64,000 nt of DNA from JAMZMI01 sp049115715 (lineage in GTDB: Bacteria > Bacteroidota > Bacteroidia > Cytophagales > Cyclobacteriaceae). How positions within the stretch are numbered: position 1 is the stretch's first letter; each line of letters begins with the position of its first letter. The notes below the pieces were generated by a model that did no database searches, was not told the DNA's origin, and saw only the letters and a program-made list of their open reading frames with translations. The stretch is taken from contig JAGDZQ010000022.1 of NCBI GenBank assembly GCA_049115715.1, forward strand, positions 62,001-126,000, given 5' to 3'. Below, piece after piece: positions 7,782-15,993 of this stretch. Made by a program: the position numbers and the translations under genes.

Positions 7782-10421
7782 ATGAATGACACATCACATA
7801 TTGCCCCACCTCGATGGCCTTTACGCATACTCAGGTTTTTCCTAAAAAAGGAATATCTGGAGGAGATCGAGGGGGATATGGAAGAAGTATTTCAAGAGAG
7901 CTTAGAAATATATTCAATTGGCAAAGCAAAGAGGCGCTATGCATGGGAAGTACTTAAACTCATTCGCGGTAGTCTGATCAAAAAATCGGTAGCCATCACA
8001 CATTCAAACACACTTATCATGTTTAAAAACAACTTTAAAATTGCCTACAGATCCTTGATTAAGAGTCGTGGATACACAGCCATTAACGTATTGGGGTTGG
8101 CGATCGGAATTGCATTCAGTTGCTTACTTTATTCATATGTATCGCATGAGCTTTCATATGACAGTTTTCATACCAAGGCAGAAAGAATTTTTAGAGTTGT
8201 TACGGTCGACTTGAGAAATCCGACCAGTCCAAAAAACTATGGAGAAACCATGCCACCTATGGCTCCAGCTTTTGTAAATGAATACCCAGAAGCTCAAGAA
8301 TTTACAAGATTATTTAAACCATTTGGTCAAATCATTCTTGATTCGGATGGTGAGAACTTCATGGAACGCGATTGGTTCATTGCCGACTCTTCTTTTTTTT
8401 CGGTCTTTAGCTACACGCTTCTTCATGGAAATTCACTTACTGCTCTAGCAGAGCCCAATTCCATTGTGCTTTCTAAAAATGCGGCGATAAAATATTTTGG
8501 ATCGGCACACAATGCTATGGGAAAGACGCTCAAGTATGGAGAAACTTCTATCGCTGTAACCGGTGTATTGGCTCCCATCCCTTCCAACTCGCACTTACAA
8601 TGCGATGTATTGGTCTCCATGTTTAAAGATGAGAATTTTGACGAGTATTTGAATAAGTGGGACAGCTTTGGAGCTTTCACTTATATCGTTACCTCAGCGG
8701 AAAGTGATTTGGCAATACTTAATGATAGAATGCCCGAATTTGAAAAGAAATATACTGATCCAGGTACCGATTTCTTTGACCTAAAGCTCCAACCTCTTAA
8801 AGACATATACATGAACTCATATGAGGTAGAATATGGGGCGGAAACTAGCCATGGCAACATATCCTATGTATATATTTTCAGTACGATTGGAATATTTATT
8901 CTAATCCTGGCTTGTGTCAACTATATCAATTTGGTGACTGCAAGAGCCATGAACAGAGCAAAGGAAGTTGGTGTGCGCAAAAGCCTCGGTGCTCATAAAT
9001 TACAATTGATCGCTCAGTTCCTCACTGAGTCTTTTCTGGTGACATTTTTCGCAATGATTTTGGCTATTGTGGTCTTGCACATGGTCGCTCCTTACTTCAA
9101 TCAAATTGCAGGATCAAATCTTGATTTGTCGCTATACAACATGGTTGATTATCTGCCTTCCATGGTAGCTCTTTCTGCATCAATAGCCATTCTTTCTGGA
9201 ATTTACCCCGCCTTTCATCTTTCCTTATTGAAACCTCTTATGGCATTTAGAAGCGCAAGTAACAGAACAGGAAAGTCCAGCATGATGAGAAAGTCATTGG
9301 TAGTATTTCAATTTGCTATAACCGCAATTATGATCATCTCTACCATTGTAATCAGCAGACAACTAAACTACATTCAATCAAAAGACATGGGATTTGATCA
9401 GCATCAATTACTTGTGATCGACATCAATAGTCGAAATGTGAGAGCCAAATTCCAATCAATGAAGAATGAGTTAGAAATGATTCCTGGAGTGGAGCATGTA
9501 GGAGTCTCGTCGAGGGTTCCTGGTGAGTGGAAGAATATTACCAGAACTTCACTTAGAGCAAGTTCTAACAACAGATTAGATTCCATTGAATCGTTTTTTA
9601 TGGGATTTGATGAAGGCATGCAAGAAGCTTATGGATTTGAATTGACTCAGGGAAACTATTTTGAGGCCAACTCCAACAATAATGCAGAGAAGATTCTACT
9701 GAACGAATCCGCCGTGCGTTCGCTTGGACTTGATAATCCAGTAGGTCAGACCTTAGAAGTAGCAGTTGCTAACAAAGAAACCAGATACAAAGCCAAAGTA
9801 ATTGGTGTATTCAAGGATTTTCATTTTCAATCGCTGCACAAGGACATAGCTCCATTGACCATAGGTGCATGGAACAATCCTGTTAGAGTCATCGATTACT
9901 TCACATTGAAGGTCTCGGGGAACGTAAGAAATGTAATCGAACGTGCAGAGCTCGTCCATGGAAAATTTGACATGAACTCTCCTATGGAATACAACCTCCT
10001 CGATGAAAGACTGCAAGATTTTTATGACCAAGAAAAGCGAGCCTCTCTCCTATTCAAAATGGGCGTGATATTAAGCATCATCGTAGCAGCTCTTGGACTT
10101 CTAGGCCTCTCAGCATTTATGGCTGAGCAAAGAAGAAAGGAAATAGGAATCCGAAAAGTTTTAGGTGCCTCACTTAAAATGTTAATTCGTTTGCTTACCA
10201 TCGATTTTTTAAAACCAGTCATCATCGCACTCGTAGTGGCTACTCCTGTTGCCTGGTTCCTAATGAGTGGTTGGCTCGATGGTTTTGCCTATCGAATTAG
10301 AATAGATTGGTGGGTCTTTGCTGGTTCGGGCGCAGTACTTTTAGTCATTGCAATCCTTGCGGTAAGTTGGCAAACAATCAGGGCTGCTATTCAGAATCCA
10401 GTTGATAGTCTTAGGAGCTAA
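7782..10421 (+). CDS. Orphan double-FtsX ABC permease with prefix domain (unit 3)
   Basis: 879 residues starting one base after padR. Prefix motif EEIEGDMEEVF near residue 30, TM1 near 105, MacB-like periplasmic domain, first FtsX block (KEVGVRKSLGAH), central TM, second periplasmic domain, second FtsX block (KEIGIRKVLGAS) and three C-terminal TMs. No nucleotide-binding domain. The two halves follow the same plan as the other four permeases but the periplasmic parts differ clearly, suggesting different ligands. A bidirectional terminator follows and faces the convergent fucosidase gene. Confidence 0.9.
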   Translation: MNDTSHIAPPRWPLRILRFFLKKEYLEEIEGDMEEVFQESLEIYSIGKAKRRYAWEVLKLIRGSLIKKSVAITHSNTLIMFKNNFKIAYRSLIKSRGYTAINVLGLAIGIAFSCLLYSYVSHELSYDSFHTKAERIFRVVTVDLRNPTSPKNYGETMPPMAPAFVNEYPEAQEFTRLFKPFGQIILDSDGENFMERDWFIADSSFFSVFSYTLLHGNSLTALAEPNSIVLSKNAAIKYFGSAHNAMGKTLKYGETSIAVTGVLAPIPSNSHLQCDVLVSMFKDENFDEYLNKWDSFGAFTYIVTSAESDLAILNDRMPEFEKKYTDPGTDFFDLKLQPLKDIYMNSYEVEYGAETSHGNISYVYIFSTIGIFILILACVNYINLVTARAMNRAKEVGVRKSLGAHKLQLIAQFLTESFLVTFFAMILAIVVLHMVAPYFNQIAGSNLDLSLYNMVDYLPSMVALSASIAILSGIYPAFHLSLLKPLMAFRSASNRTGKSSMMRKSLVVFQFAITAIMIISTIVISRQLNYIQSKDMGFDQHQLLVIDINSRNVRAKFQSMKNELEMIPGVEHVGVSSRVPGEWKNITRTSLRASSNNRLDSIESFFMGFDEGMQEAYGFELTQGNYFEANSNNNAEKILLNESAVRSLGLDNPVGQTLEVAVANKETRYKAKVIGVFKDFHFQSLHKDIAPLTIGAWNNPVRVIDYFTLKVSGNVRNVIERAELVHGKFDMNSPMEYNLLDERLQDFYDQEKRASLLFKMGVILSIIVAALGLLGLSAFMAEQRRKEIGIRKVLGASLKMLIRLLTIDFLKPVIIALVVATPVAWFLMSGWLDGFAYRIRIDWWVFAGSGAVLLVIAILAVSWQTIRAAIQNPVDSLRS

Positions 10422-10462
10422 TAGGATCAGGTAAACTTTTTTATAAACGTACTTGTGAAAAA

Positions 10463-10495
10463 CAAAAACACTCTGGCGAGACCAGAGTGTTTCAT
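10463..10495. terminator. Bidirectional terminator between permease 3 and fucosidase
   Basis: The stem AACACTCTGG / CCAGAGTGTT has a 5-nt loop, an A-run on the left and a T-rich run on the right. It therefore can stop transcription from both convergent genes. Confidence 0.8.
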
Positions 10496-10500
10496 TTTCA

Positions 10501-12054
10501 TTAGTCTATGTGTGCCTGAACATTTCCACCTATATCATTTTCTGTATAGCCTTCGAGAATGATTTTGTAGGCGTGCGCATAATCTGATGGCAATTCATCA
10601 GGGGTAGTAATAACCAGCCCTTCTTCGTTTCTCTCCCATTTGATTACTTCTTTACTACCTAGCAGCTCCACCTGTTCGATTTTGGAATTTAGTACGCCAA
10701 GCTGTGTACTTAGTGATTTGATCACCAAGTCCCCTTGAGGTTTGTCCATCACAATAGCATATATCTCCTTATCGGATTTCTTGGTAAATCTGATATCCGC
10801 ACTGGTATATTCGATTTTTATTTTTTCTATTTTATGCCCTCCTTCAGCTAAACGTGTAGGGCCTTCACCAAACACCGTCCAGGGCCGGGTACCATAAATA
10901 GCATCTCCATTTACTTCAAGCCATTTACCCATTTCCGTTAATAGGTTCACCATCTCTGGTGGAATCGTTCCATCTGGGTCTGGAGGGACATTCAAAAGCA
11001 TTAGTCCGTTTTTAGATACTATATCTACCAAAATATCCACCAATTCATTCGGAGTTTTGAACTTAGCTCCTGGTCTATAAAACCAAGCTCCCGGCGATGT
11101 ATCGGTTAACCAAACATCCTCCTTTGGTTGATTAGGTCTTCCTCTTTCGTAATCCTTGATAGCCGTATTAGATGGGAAGGTGGATTCCTTATAGCATACC
11201 GCCACCTCTTTATTCCACTCCTTCGCCTTGTTGTAATAGTAAGCTAGAAACTCCTGACGGCACTCCTCTGTCATGTTTTCCAGCCACCAGTCAAACCAAA
11301 TTAAGTCAGGCTGATATACATCAATGTACTCTTTAAGCTTGGCCCACCACTCTTTATAAAACCTGTCTGTAGGTATGTCCGAATCCAGTCCATGTGGGTC
11401 GGTATACAAATCATAATCCTCTGGATCTACACCACCATAGACATGTGCTGGAGCAAAAAACTTCCAGGTAAAAGCATGGTGAAAGCTTGCCATAAATCGC
11501 AAACCTTGAGCTTCAATCTCTCTTTTCAATTCTGCTGAAGGGTCGATCTCTCCATATTCCATAGAATTCCATCTAGTAGCCTTACTGTCCCACATTGCAA
11601 AATTATCGTGATGCATCGCTATTGGGCCTGCAAATTTGGCTCCCGAAAGCGCAAAGAGTCGTGCCCACTCTTTAGCATCAAAACCAGATGGGTCAAATTG
11701 TTCGATAATGTGTTTATATCCAAACTCTGCTGGGTCTCCGTACTTTTCCTTGTGGTGCAAATAATTATTAGAGGGCTTAGTAGAATCTCCCTCCACAAGT
11801 TTCCCATTGTCATACATCTTCATACCATGCCAGCCAGCATAGTACTTCTTAGGATCCGATCCTTCAAAAGCTGATGAGACAGGACCCCAGTGAGCATAAA
11901 TCCCAAATTTTGCATCCTGAAACCAATCCGGAGCTTCATTGATTTTTTCTAATGACTCCCACGTAGGCTTAAATTTTTCCTTCTTTTGAGCATTTGCATG
12001 AAGGATCACAGCCATCATTACAAATACTATTATCATTTTAGATACTCTTTTCAT
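10501..12054 (-). CDS. GH29 alpha-L-fucosidase, secreted
   Basis: 517 residues with an N-terminal signal peptide (cleavage near HANAQ, residue 22). Family GH29 removes alpha-linked fucose by a retaining mechanism. Visible landmarks are FGIYAHWGP (residues 50-58), MHHDNFAMW (147-155, the HHDGF-type substrate motif) and the nucleophile Asp in LIWFDWW (about D255). A C-terminal beta domain ends the protein. It lies alone on the - strand inside the PadR-permease array, with a terminator on its 3' side and PadR unit 4 divergent on its 5' side. It is probably a periplasmic or secreted enzyme for fucosylated glycans such as algal polymers (inference). Confidence 0.9.
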   Translation of the reverse strand: MKRVSKMIIVFVMMAVILHANAQKKEKFKPTWESLEKINEAPDWFQDAKFGIYAHWGPVSSAFEGSDPKKYYAGWHGMKMYDNGKLVEGDSTKPSNNYLHHKEKYGDPAEFGYKHIIEQFDPSGFDAKEWARLFALSGAKFAGPIAMHHDNFAMWDSKATRWNSMEYGEIDPSAELKREIEAQGLRFMASFHHAFTWKFFAPAHVYGGVDPEDYDLYTDPHGLDSDIPTDRFYKEWWAKLKEYIDVYQPDLIWFDWWLENMTEECRQEFLAYYYNKAKEWNKEVAVCYKESTFPSNTAIKDYERGRPNQPKEDVWLTDTSPGAWFYRPGAKFKTPNELVDILVDIVSKNGLMLLNVPPDPDGTIPPEMVNLLTEMGKWLEVNGDAIYGTRPWTVFGEGPTRLAEGGHKIEKIKIEYTSADIRFTKKSDKEIYAIVMDKPQGDLVIKSLSTQLGVLNSKIEQVELLGSKEVIKWERNEEGLVITTPDELPSDYAHAYKIILEGYTENDIGGNVQAHID

Positions 12055-12349
12055 AAAATTTCACTCTTCATTGTAGCCACTGCCCTGATTCAAATCTCAG
12101 GTTTATACTCACATGGAGTATGCGATATTTCTTATAAAACTGGTCAATACTGGCAAGCAATTTACAGTGTGATCATAATCTGAAGACGCAAAAATTCTGG
12201 CAGAATTAGGGGGTGTTTTTTTCAACGGTACCTATTTGACGCTTTTTAGCAGTGTGATACTGAATACGTCCTTTAGAGTTAGTTAAACAAGGAATTAATG
12301 CGCTTCAACCATTGAAACGATCTGATGCTTCTCTTATTTCATCTACTTT
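12055..12349. other. Divergent intergenic region, fucosidase / PadR unit 4
   Basis: No gene with a credible start or composition is seen. The stretch holds the fucosidase promoter region on the - strand, for which no clear -7/-33 pair could be read, and the upstream side of unit 4. Confidence 0.5.
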
Positions 12350-12388
12350 ATAGAACTAATTACTATCTCACCCGTATATTTGTTCTAT
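12350..12388 (+). promoter_or_regulatory. Palindromic operator overlapping the -7 box of PadR unit 4
   Basis: Arms ATAGAAC (12350-12356) and GTTCTAT (12382-12388) are separated by 25 bp, the same spacing between GAAC and GTTC as in unit 1. The -7 box TATATTTG (12375-12382) overlaps the right arm. The padR ATG is at 12408. Confidence 0.6.
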
Positions 12389-12407
12389 TAAATAGATAAT
12401 ATCCAAG

Positions 12408-12740
12408 ATGGGGAAAGAAAGCATAGGTGAGTTTGAAGAGTTGGTCTTGCTAATGATCACTCTCCTGAAAGAAGAAGCGTATGGTTTGAGTATTTGCGAC
12501 GAGCTCAAAAATCAGACAGGTCGATCGGCGACCATCGGCGCAGTTCATGCTACGCTGAACAGGTTAGAAAATAAGGGGCTCATCGAGTCGTACATGGGTG
12601 ATCCTACCAAAGAAAGGGGCGGTAGGCGAAAAAGACTTTTTACTTTAACAGCTCATGGAAAAAAGACACTTGTTCAAACCCGCGATCTCAAAGTAAATAT
12701 TTGGTCCCAAATACCTGAACTCTCTATCAAAACCACCTAA
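12408..12740 (+). CDS. PadR-family transcriptional regulator (unit 4)
   Basis: 110 residues. IGEFEELVLLMITLL, recognition helix IGAVHATLNRLENKG, wing with ERGGRRKRLFTLT. A short PadR protein of the H-[AS]-T-L helix class, closest by eye to unit 1. Its operator also matches that of unit 1 in sequence, spacing and position. The stop codon shares one base with the permease ATG (TAATG at 12738-12742), which couples translation of the pair. Confidence 0.88.
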   Translation: MGKESIGEFEELVLLMITLLKEEAYGLSICDELKNQTGRSATIGAVHATLNRLENKGLIESYMGDPTKERGGRRKRLFTLTAHGKKTLVQTRDLKVNIWSQIPELSIKTT

Positions 12741-15421
12741 TGAAGAGAAGAAAGCCGCCAAGTTCAGCCGACAGATTTTTAGCCTGGTTTTGCGAGGAAG
12801 AGTATCTGGAAGAAATTCTCGGTGATCTACACGAGTACCACGAGCGAATGGAATCTCAGAATAAATGGAAGACCTATTTCCGCTATTGGTTTCACGTTCT
12901 TAATTTTTTAAGAGTATACAATATTAAAATTCCCGGAACCACAAATTCAAACATTATGATAAGAAGCCACCTCAAAACATCCTTCCGTACTCTTAAAAGA
13001 GAGAAGAATCACACATTTATCAATATTTTCGGCTTAGCAGTAGGTCTTTGTGCTTTCTGGATTATTTCACATTATGTGACTTATGAGAAGAGTTACGAGA
13101 GCTTTGTTGAACACAAAGAAGACATCTACAGAGTGCAGCTTGATGTGCATAGAAACGGAGAGTTGGTTTACCAAAGTTCAGAGAACTATGCAGGAGCTGG
13201 CGCTGCTATGAAAGAAGAATTTCCTGAAGTGATGGAGTACGGTCGGTTCTACAATATGGGATCAAAAAACAACGTAATCATCTCCAGAGAATTTGAAGCA
13301 GAAGAACCTATTACCATAAAGCAAAAGCGATTTTTGTATGCTGACGCCTCTGTATTATCACTGTTTTCCTATGAAATGGTTAGAGGAGAAAGAGATGGTG
13401 CACTCAAGGAGCCTTTCACAATAGTGATATCGGAGAAGATGGCCAGGCGCTATTTTGAAGATGAAAATCCCATAGGAAAAACCTTGAGACTTAAGGATGA
13501 TGACTTCAACGATGAACTGTGCAAAGTAACAGGTGTATTTAAAGACTCACCCAAGAACACTCACCTGAAATTCGATGTACTTATTTCCTTTCCTACTATT
13601 TACAATAGAGGCAAACGATCCATAGAACGCTATAAAACGGGCTGGGGTCGAAAAGACTACTATACCTACGTCCAACTAAGACCTGGGACAGACCCAAAAT
13701 CTCTTGAAGCGAAACTTCCAGAACTGATAAACAAGTTTAAACCAGACCTACAGGAAATGGGTGGCAGAGATATCTTAAGACTACAGCCGCTTACAAGCAT
13801 ACATTTGAATTCTCGACTGACTGACGAGGCTGAGGTGAACGGCTCTCAGGATGTAGTCACCTACCTTTCTATCATTGCCTGGTTTATTCTGGTTATCGCC
13901 TGGATCAACTATATCAATCTTAGTACTGCAAAAGCGGTTAACCGAGCTAAGGAAGTTGGCTTGAGAAAAGTCCTTGGCTCGCCAAAAGATCAGCTGGTCT
14001 GGCAGTTTCTTGTGGAGTCTTTTCTGGTGAAAGGTTTGGCAATTGTACTTGGTCTATTGCTTTTGATTCTGGTGAAGCCATTACTAGGAGACATGCTTGG
14101 TGTATCCGGATCAATCAGCATCTGGACACAGCAATGGTTCTGGATTTCGATAGTGGCTTTGCTGATTGCAGGCACAATCATATCGGGTATTTATCCAGCG
14201 TTTGTGCTTTCGAGCTATAAACCTCTCGTTACGATTAAAGGAAAATTCAAAAGCTCGAGTGAAGGATTGGCATTGAGGAAAAGTCTTGTCGTTCTTCAAT
14301 TTGCTGCGTCTGTCGCATTGATTATCGGAACTGGCGTGATTTACCAGCAGATGAATCATATGCAGAACAAAAACCTTGGTTTTAACGCCGATCAGGTTTT
14401 GGTCATACAGCGACCAGCGGTTCAGGACACCTCATGGCAAAAAGCCAAAAGCAACTATGATGCCTTTAGAAATGGCCTAAAAAACGAAAGCGCTATTAAA
14501 GGAGTTTCTTCCACCATAACCAACCCGGGAACCAAAATAAGATATAAGACGGGAATCAGGAAAGTCGAGGAGCTCTCCTCAAGCGACAAACCTTTTGCTT
14601 TTAATCTGTTCGATTATGATTTTATCGACTTAATGGAATTGGAAATTGTAGCAGGGCGAAACTTCTCCAGAGATTTTGTTACGGATTTAGATACAGCCAT
14701 CATGATAAATGAATCAGGTGCTATTGCTCTTGGGTTTGATAGTCCTGAAGACGCAATAGGAAAAAGAGTGGCAATTGATGCATGGAGATGGAAACCATTG
14801 ATTGTCGGTGTGATCAAGGATTATCATCAAGAGGCTTTAAAAGAGAAAATAGAACCAATAGGATATGCGCTTCGCGATTATGGCAATGAGCACTACATAG
14901 CCAAACTTGCCACAAATGACATCTCCAAAACGCTTACAAAAATTGAAGAAATCTGGAAAGCTAGTTTTGGTCCCTATCCCATGGGCTACTTCTTTCTTGA
15001 CGAACATTTCAACAGCTATTATCAAGCCGAAAGACAGTTTAGTCAACTCTTTTTATTCTTTTCTCTTATGGCTATTTTGGTAAGTGTCCTTGGACTTTTC
15101 GGGTTATCACTTTTCAATACAGTACAAAGATCAAAAGAGATCGGAATACGGAAGGTACTCGGCGCAAGCGTTACTCAGATCATGGGGATTTTTGTTTCTG
15201 ATGTGATGAAAATGATCCTAATCGCCAATGTTATCGCCTGGCCATTGACTTACTTGGTTATGAATAAGTGGCTTGAAAGTTATCCCTATCGCGTAGAACT
15301 CGGTTTCACACTGTTTGTTGGTGCTGGTGTATTAATACTCATAGTCAGTGGCCTTACTGTAGGCATGCAAACGCTGAAATCCGCACGAACTAACCCTGTG
15401 AATGTATTGAAAGATGAGTAA
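12740..15421 (+). CDS. Orphan double-FtsX ABC permease with prefix domain (unit 4)
   Basis: 893 residues. Prefix with EEYLEEILGDLHEYH near residue 25-40, TM1 near 95-115, MacB-like periplasmic domain, FtsX block (KEVGLRKVLGSP), central TM, second periplasmic domain, second FtsX block (KEIGIRKVLGAS) and three TMs. Ends with N-P-V-N-V-L-K-D-E, nearly as in unit 5. No ATPase in the protein or the neighbourhood, so any energy coupling must come from a subunit encoded elsewhere, or the protein acts as a sensor or stress component (inference). A 15-bp stem terminator follows. Confidence 0.9.
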   Translation: MKRRKPPSSADRFLAWFCEEEYLEEILGDLHEYHERMESQNKWKTYFRYWFHVLNFLRVYNIKIPGTTNSNIMIRSHLKTSFRTLKREKNHTFINIFGLAVGLCAFWIISHYVTYEKSYESFVEHKEDIYRVQLDVHRNGELVYQSSENYAGAGAAMKEEFPEVMEYGRFYNMGSKNNVIISREFEAEEPITIKQKRFLYADASVLSLFSYEMVRGERDGALKEPFTIVISEKMARRYFEDENPIGKTLRLKDDDFNDELCKVTGVFKDSPKNTHLKFDVLISFPTIYNRGKRSIERYKTGWGRKDYYTYVQLRPGTDPKSLEAKLPELINKFKPDLQEMGGRDILRLQPLTSIHLNSRLTDEAEVNGSQDVVTYLSIIAWFILVIAWINYINLSTAKAVNRAKEVGLRKVLGSPKDQLVWQFLVESFLVKGLAIVLGLLLLILVKPLLGDMLGVSGSISIWTQQWFWISIVALLIAGTIISGIYPAFVLSSYKPLVTIKGKFKSSSEGLALRKSLVVLQFAASVALIIGTGVIYQQMNHMQNKNLGFNADQVLVIQRPAVQDTSWQKAKSNYDAFRNGLKNESAIKGVSSTITNPGTKIRYKTGIRKVEELSSSDKPFAFNLFDYDFIDLMELEIVAGRNFSRDFVTDLDTAIMINESGAIALGFDSPEDAIGKRVAIDAWRWKPLIVGVIKDYHQEALKEKIEPIGYALRDYGNEHYIAKLATNDISKTLTKIEEIWKASFGPYPMGYFFLDEHFNSYYQAERQFSQLFLFFSLMAILVSVLGLFGLSLFNTVQRSKEIGIRKVLGASVTQIMGIFVSDVMKMILIANVIAWPLTYLVMNKWLESYPYRVELGFTLFVGAGVLILIVSGLTVGMQTLKSARTNPVNVLKDE

Positions 15422-15445
15422 GGTTTAATCCGATAAAAGTCATAT

Positions 15446-15503
15446 AAATCGAAATGATAGAAGAGCTAAGCTTTGGTTTTTGGCACCTATCATTTCGATT
15501 TTT
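15446..15503 (+). terminator. Intrinsic terminator after permease 4
   Basis: A 15-bp perfect stem, AAATCGAAATGATAG (15446-15460) with CTATCATTTCGATTT (15487-15501), ending in a T-run. The 26-nt loop can form a small inner stem. Confidence 0.75.
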
Positions 15504-15585
15504 AGACAGATGTTCCCCGTATTCTTCGATAACAAACTTCTTTAATCATCCTTACACCAATAACATCAATCTGACTTTTTTCAAA

Positions 15586-15650
15586 TACTACAATTAGGAA
15601 ATTACCTATTTTGTTTTTACTATTACATATCAATACTGCAAATAGGAAAA
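15586..15650 (+). promoter_or_regulatory. Direct repeats upstream of PadR unit 5
   Basis: TACTACAATTAGGAAA (15586-15601) and TACTGCAAATAGGAAA (15634-15649) are two near-identical copies 48 bp apart. The second ends 5 nt before the padR ATG at 15654. They match the repeat type of unit 3 and not the GTTCTA palindromes. TAGG and CCTA around 15595-15608 also form a short palindrome. Probable operator (inference). Confidence 0.5.
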
Positions 15651-15653
15651 AAC

Positions 15654-15992
15654 ATGGGTAAATATCAACTTGGAGAATTCGAAGAAGTGGTGATGCTAAC
15701 GGTAGGTGTACTTTATGGCAATGCATATGGAGTCTCTATTAAAAAAGAGATCGAAACCAGCCTAAAGAGAAAGGTGAGCGTAGGTGCGTTACAATCTGCT
15801 CTTAAAAGATTGGAAGATAAAGGATACCTCAAATCATCAGAAGGAGAATCCACAAGCGAGCGCGGTGGACGCCCTAAGCGGTTCCTCACCATAACTGCGG
15901 CGGGTAAGAGTGCACTTGATGATTCGAAGGAAATCCGCAATCAGCTTTACAATGCAATCCCCTCTATGGCTTGGGATGTTAAGTTGATATAG
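15654..15992 (+). CDS. PadR-family transcriptional regulator (unit 5)
   Basis: 112 residues. LGEFEEVVMLTVGVL, recognition helix VGALQSALKRLEDKG, wing with ERGGRPKRFLTIT. Recognition-helix class Q-S-A-L-K-R, as in unit 3. The permease ATG follows the stop by one base. The second direct repeat lies almost against the start codon, so bound regulator would block RNA polymerase clearance or early elongation (inference). Confidence 0.87.
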   Translation: MGKYQLGEFEEVVMLTVGVLYGNAYGVSIKKEIETSLKRKVSVGALQSALKRLEDKGYLKSSEGESTSERGGRPKRFLTITAAGKSALDDSKEIRNQLYNAIPSMAWDVKLI

Positions 15993-15993
15993 G

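Noticed and set aside
11986..12183. 65-residue open frame on the + strand in front of the fucosidase
   Set aside because: It overlaps the fucosidase signal-peptide region and has no recognisable composition or neighbour.
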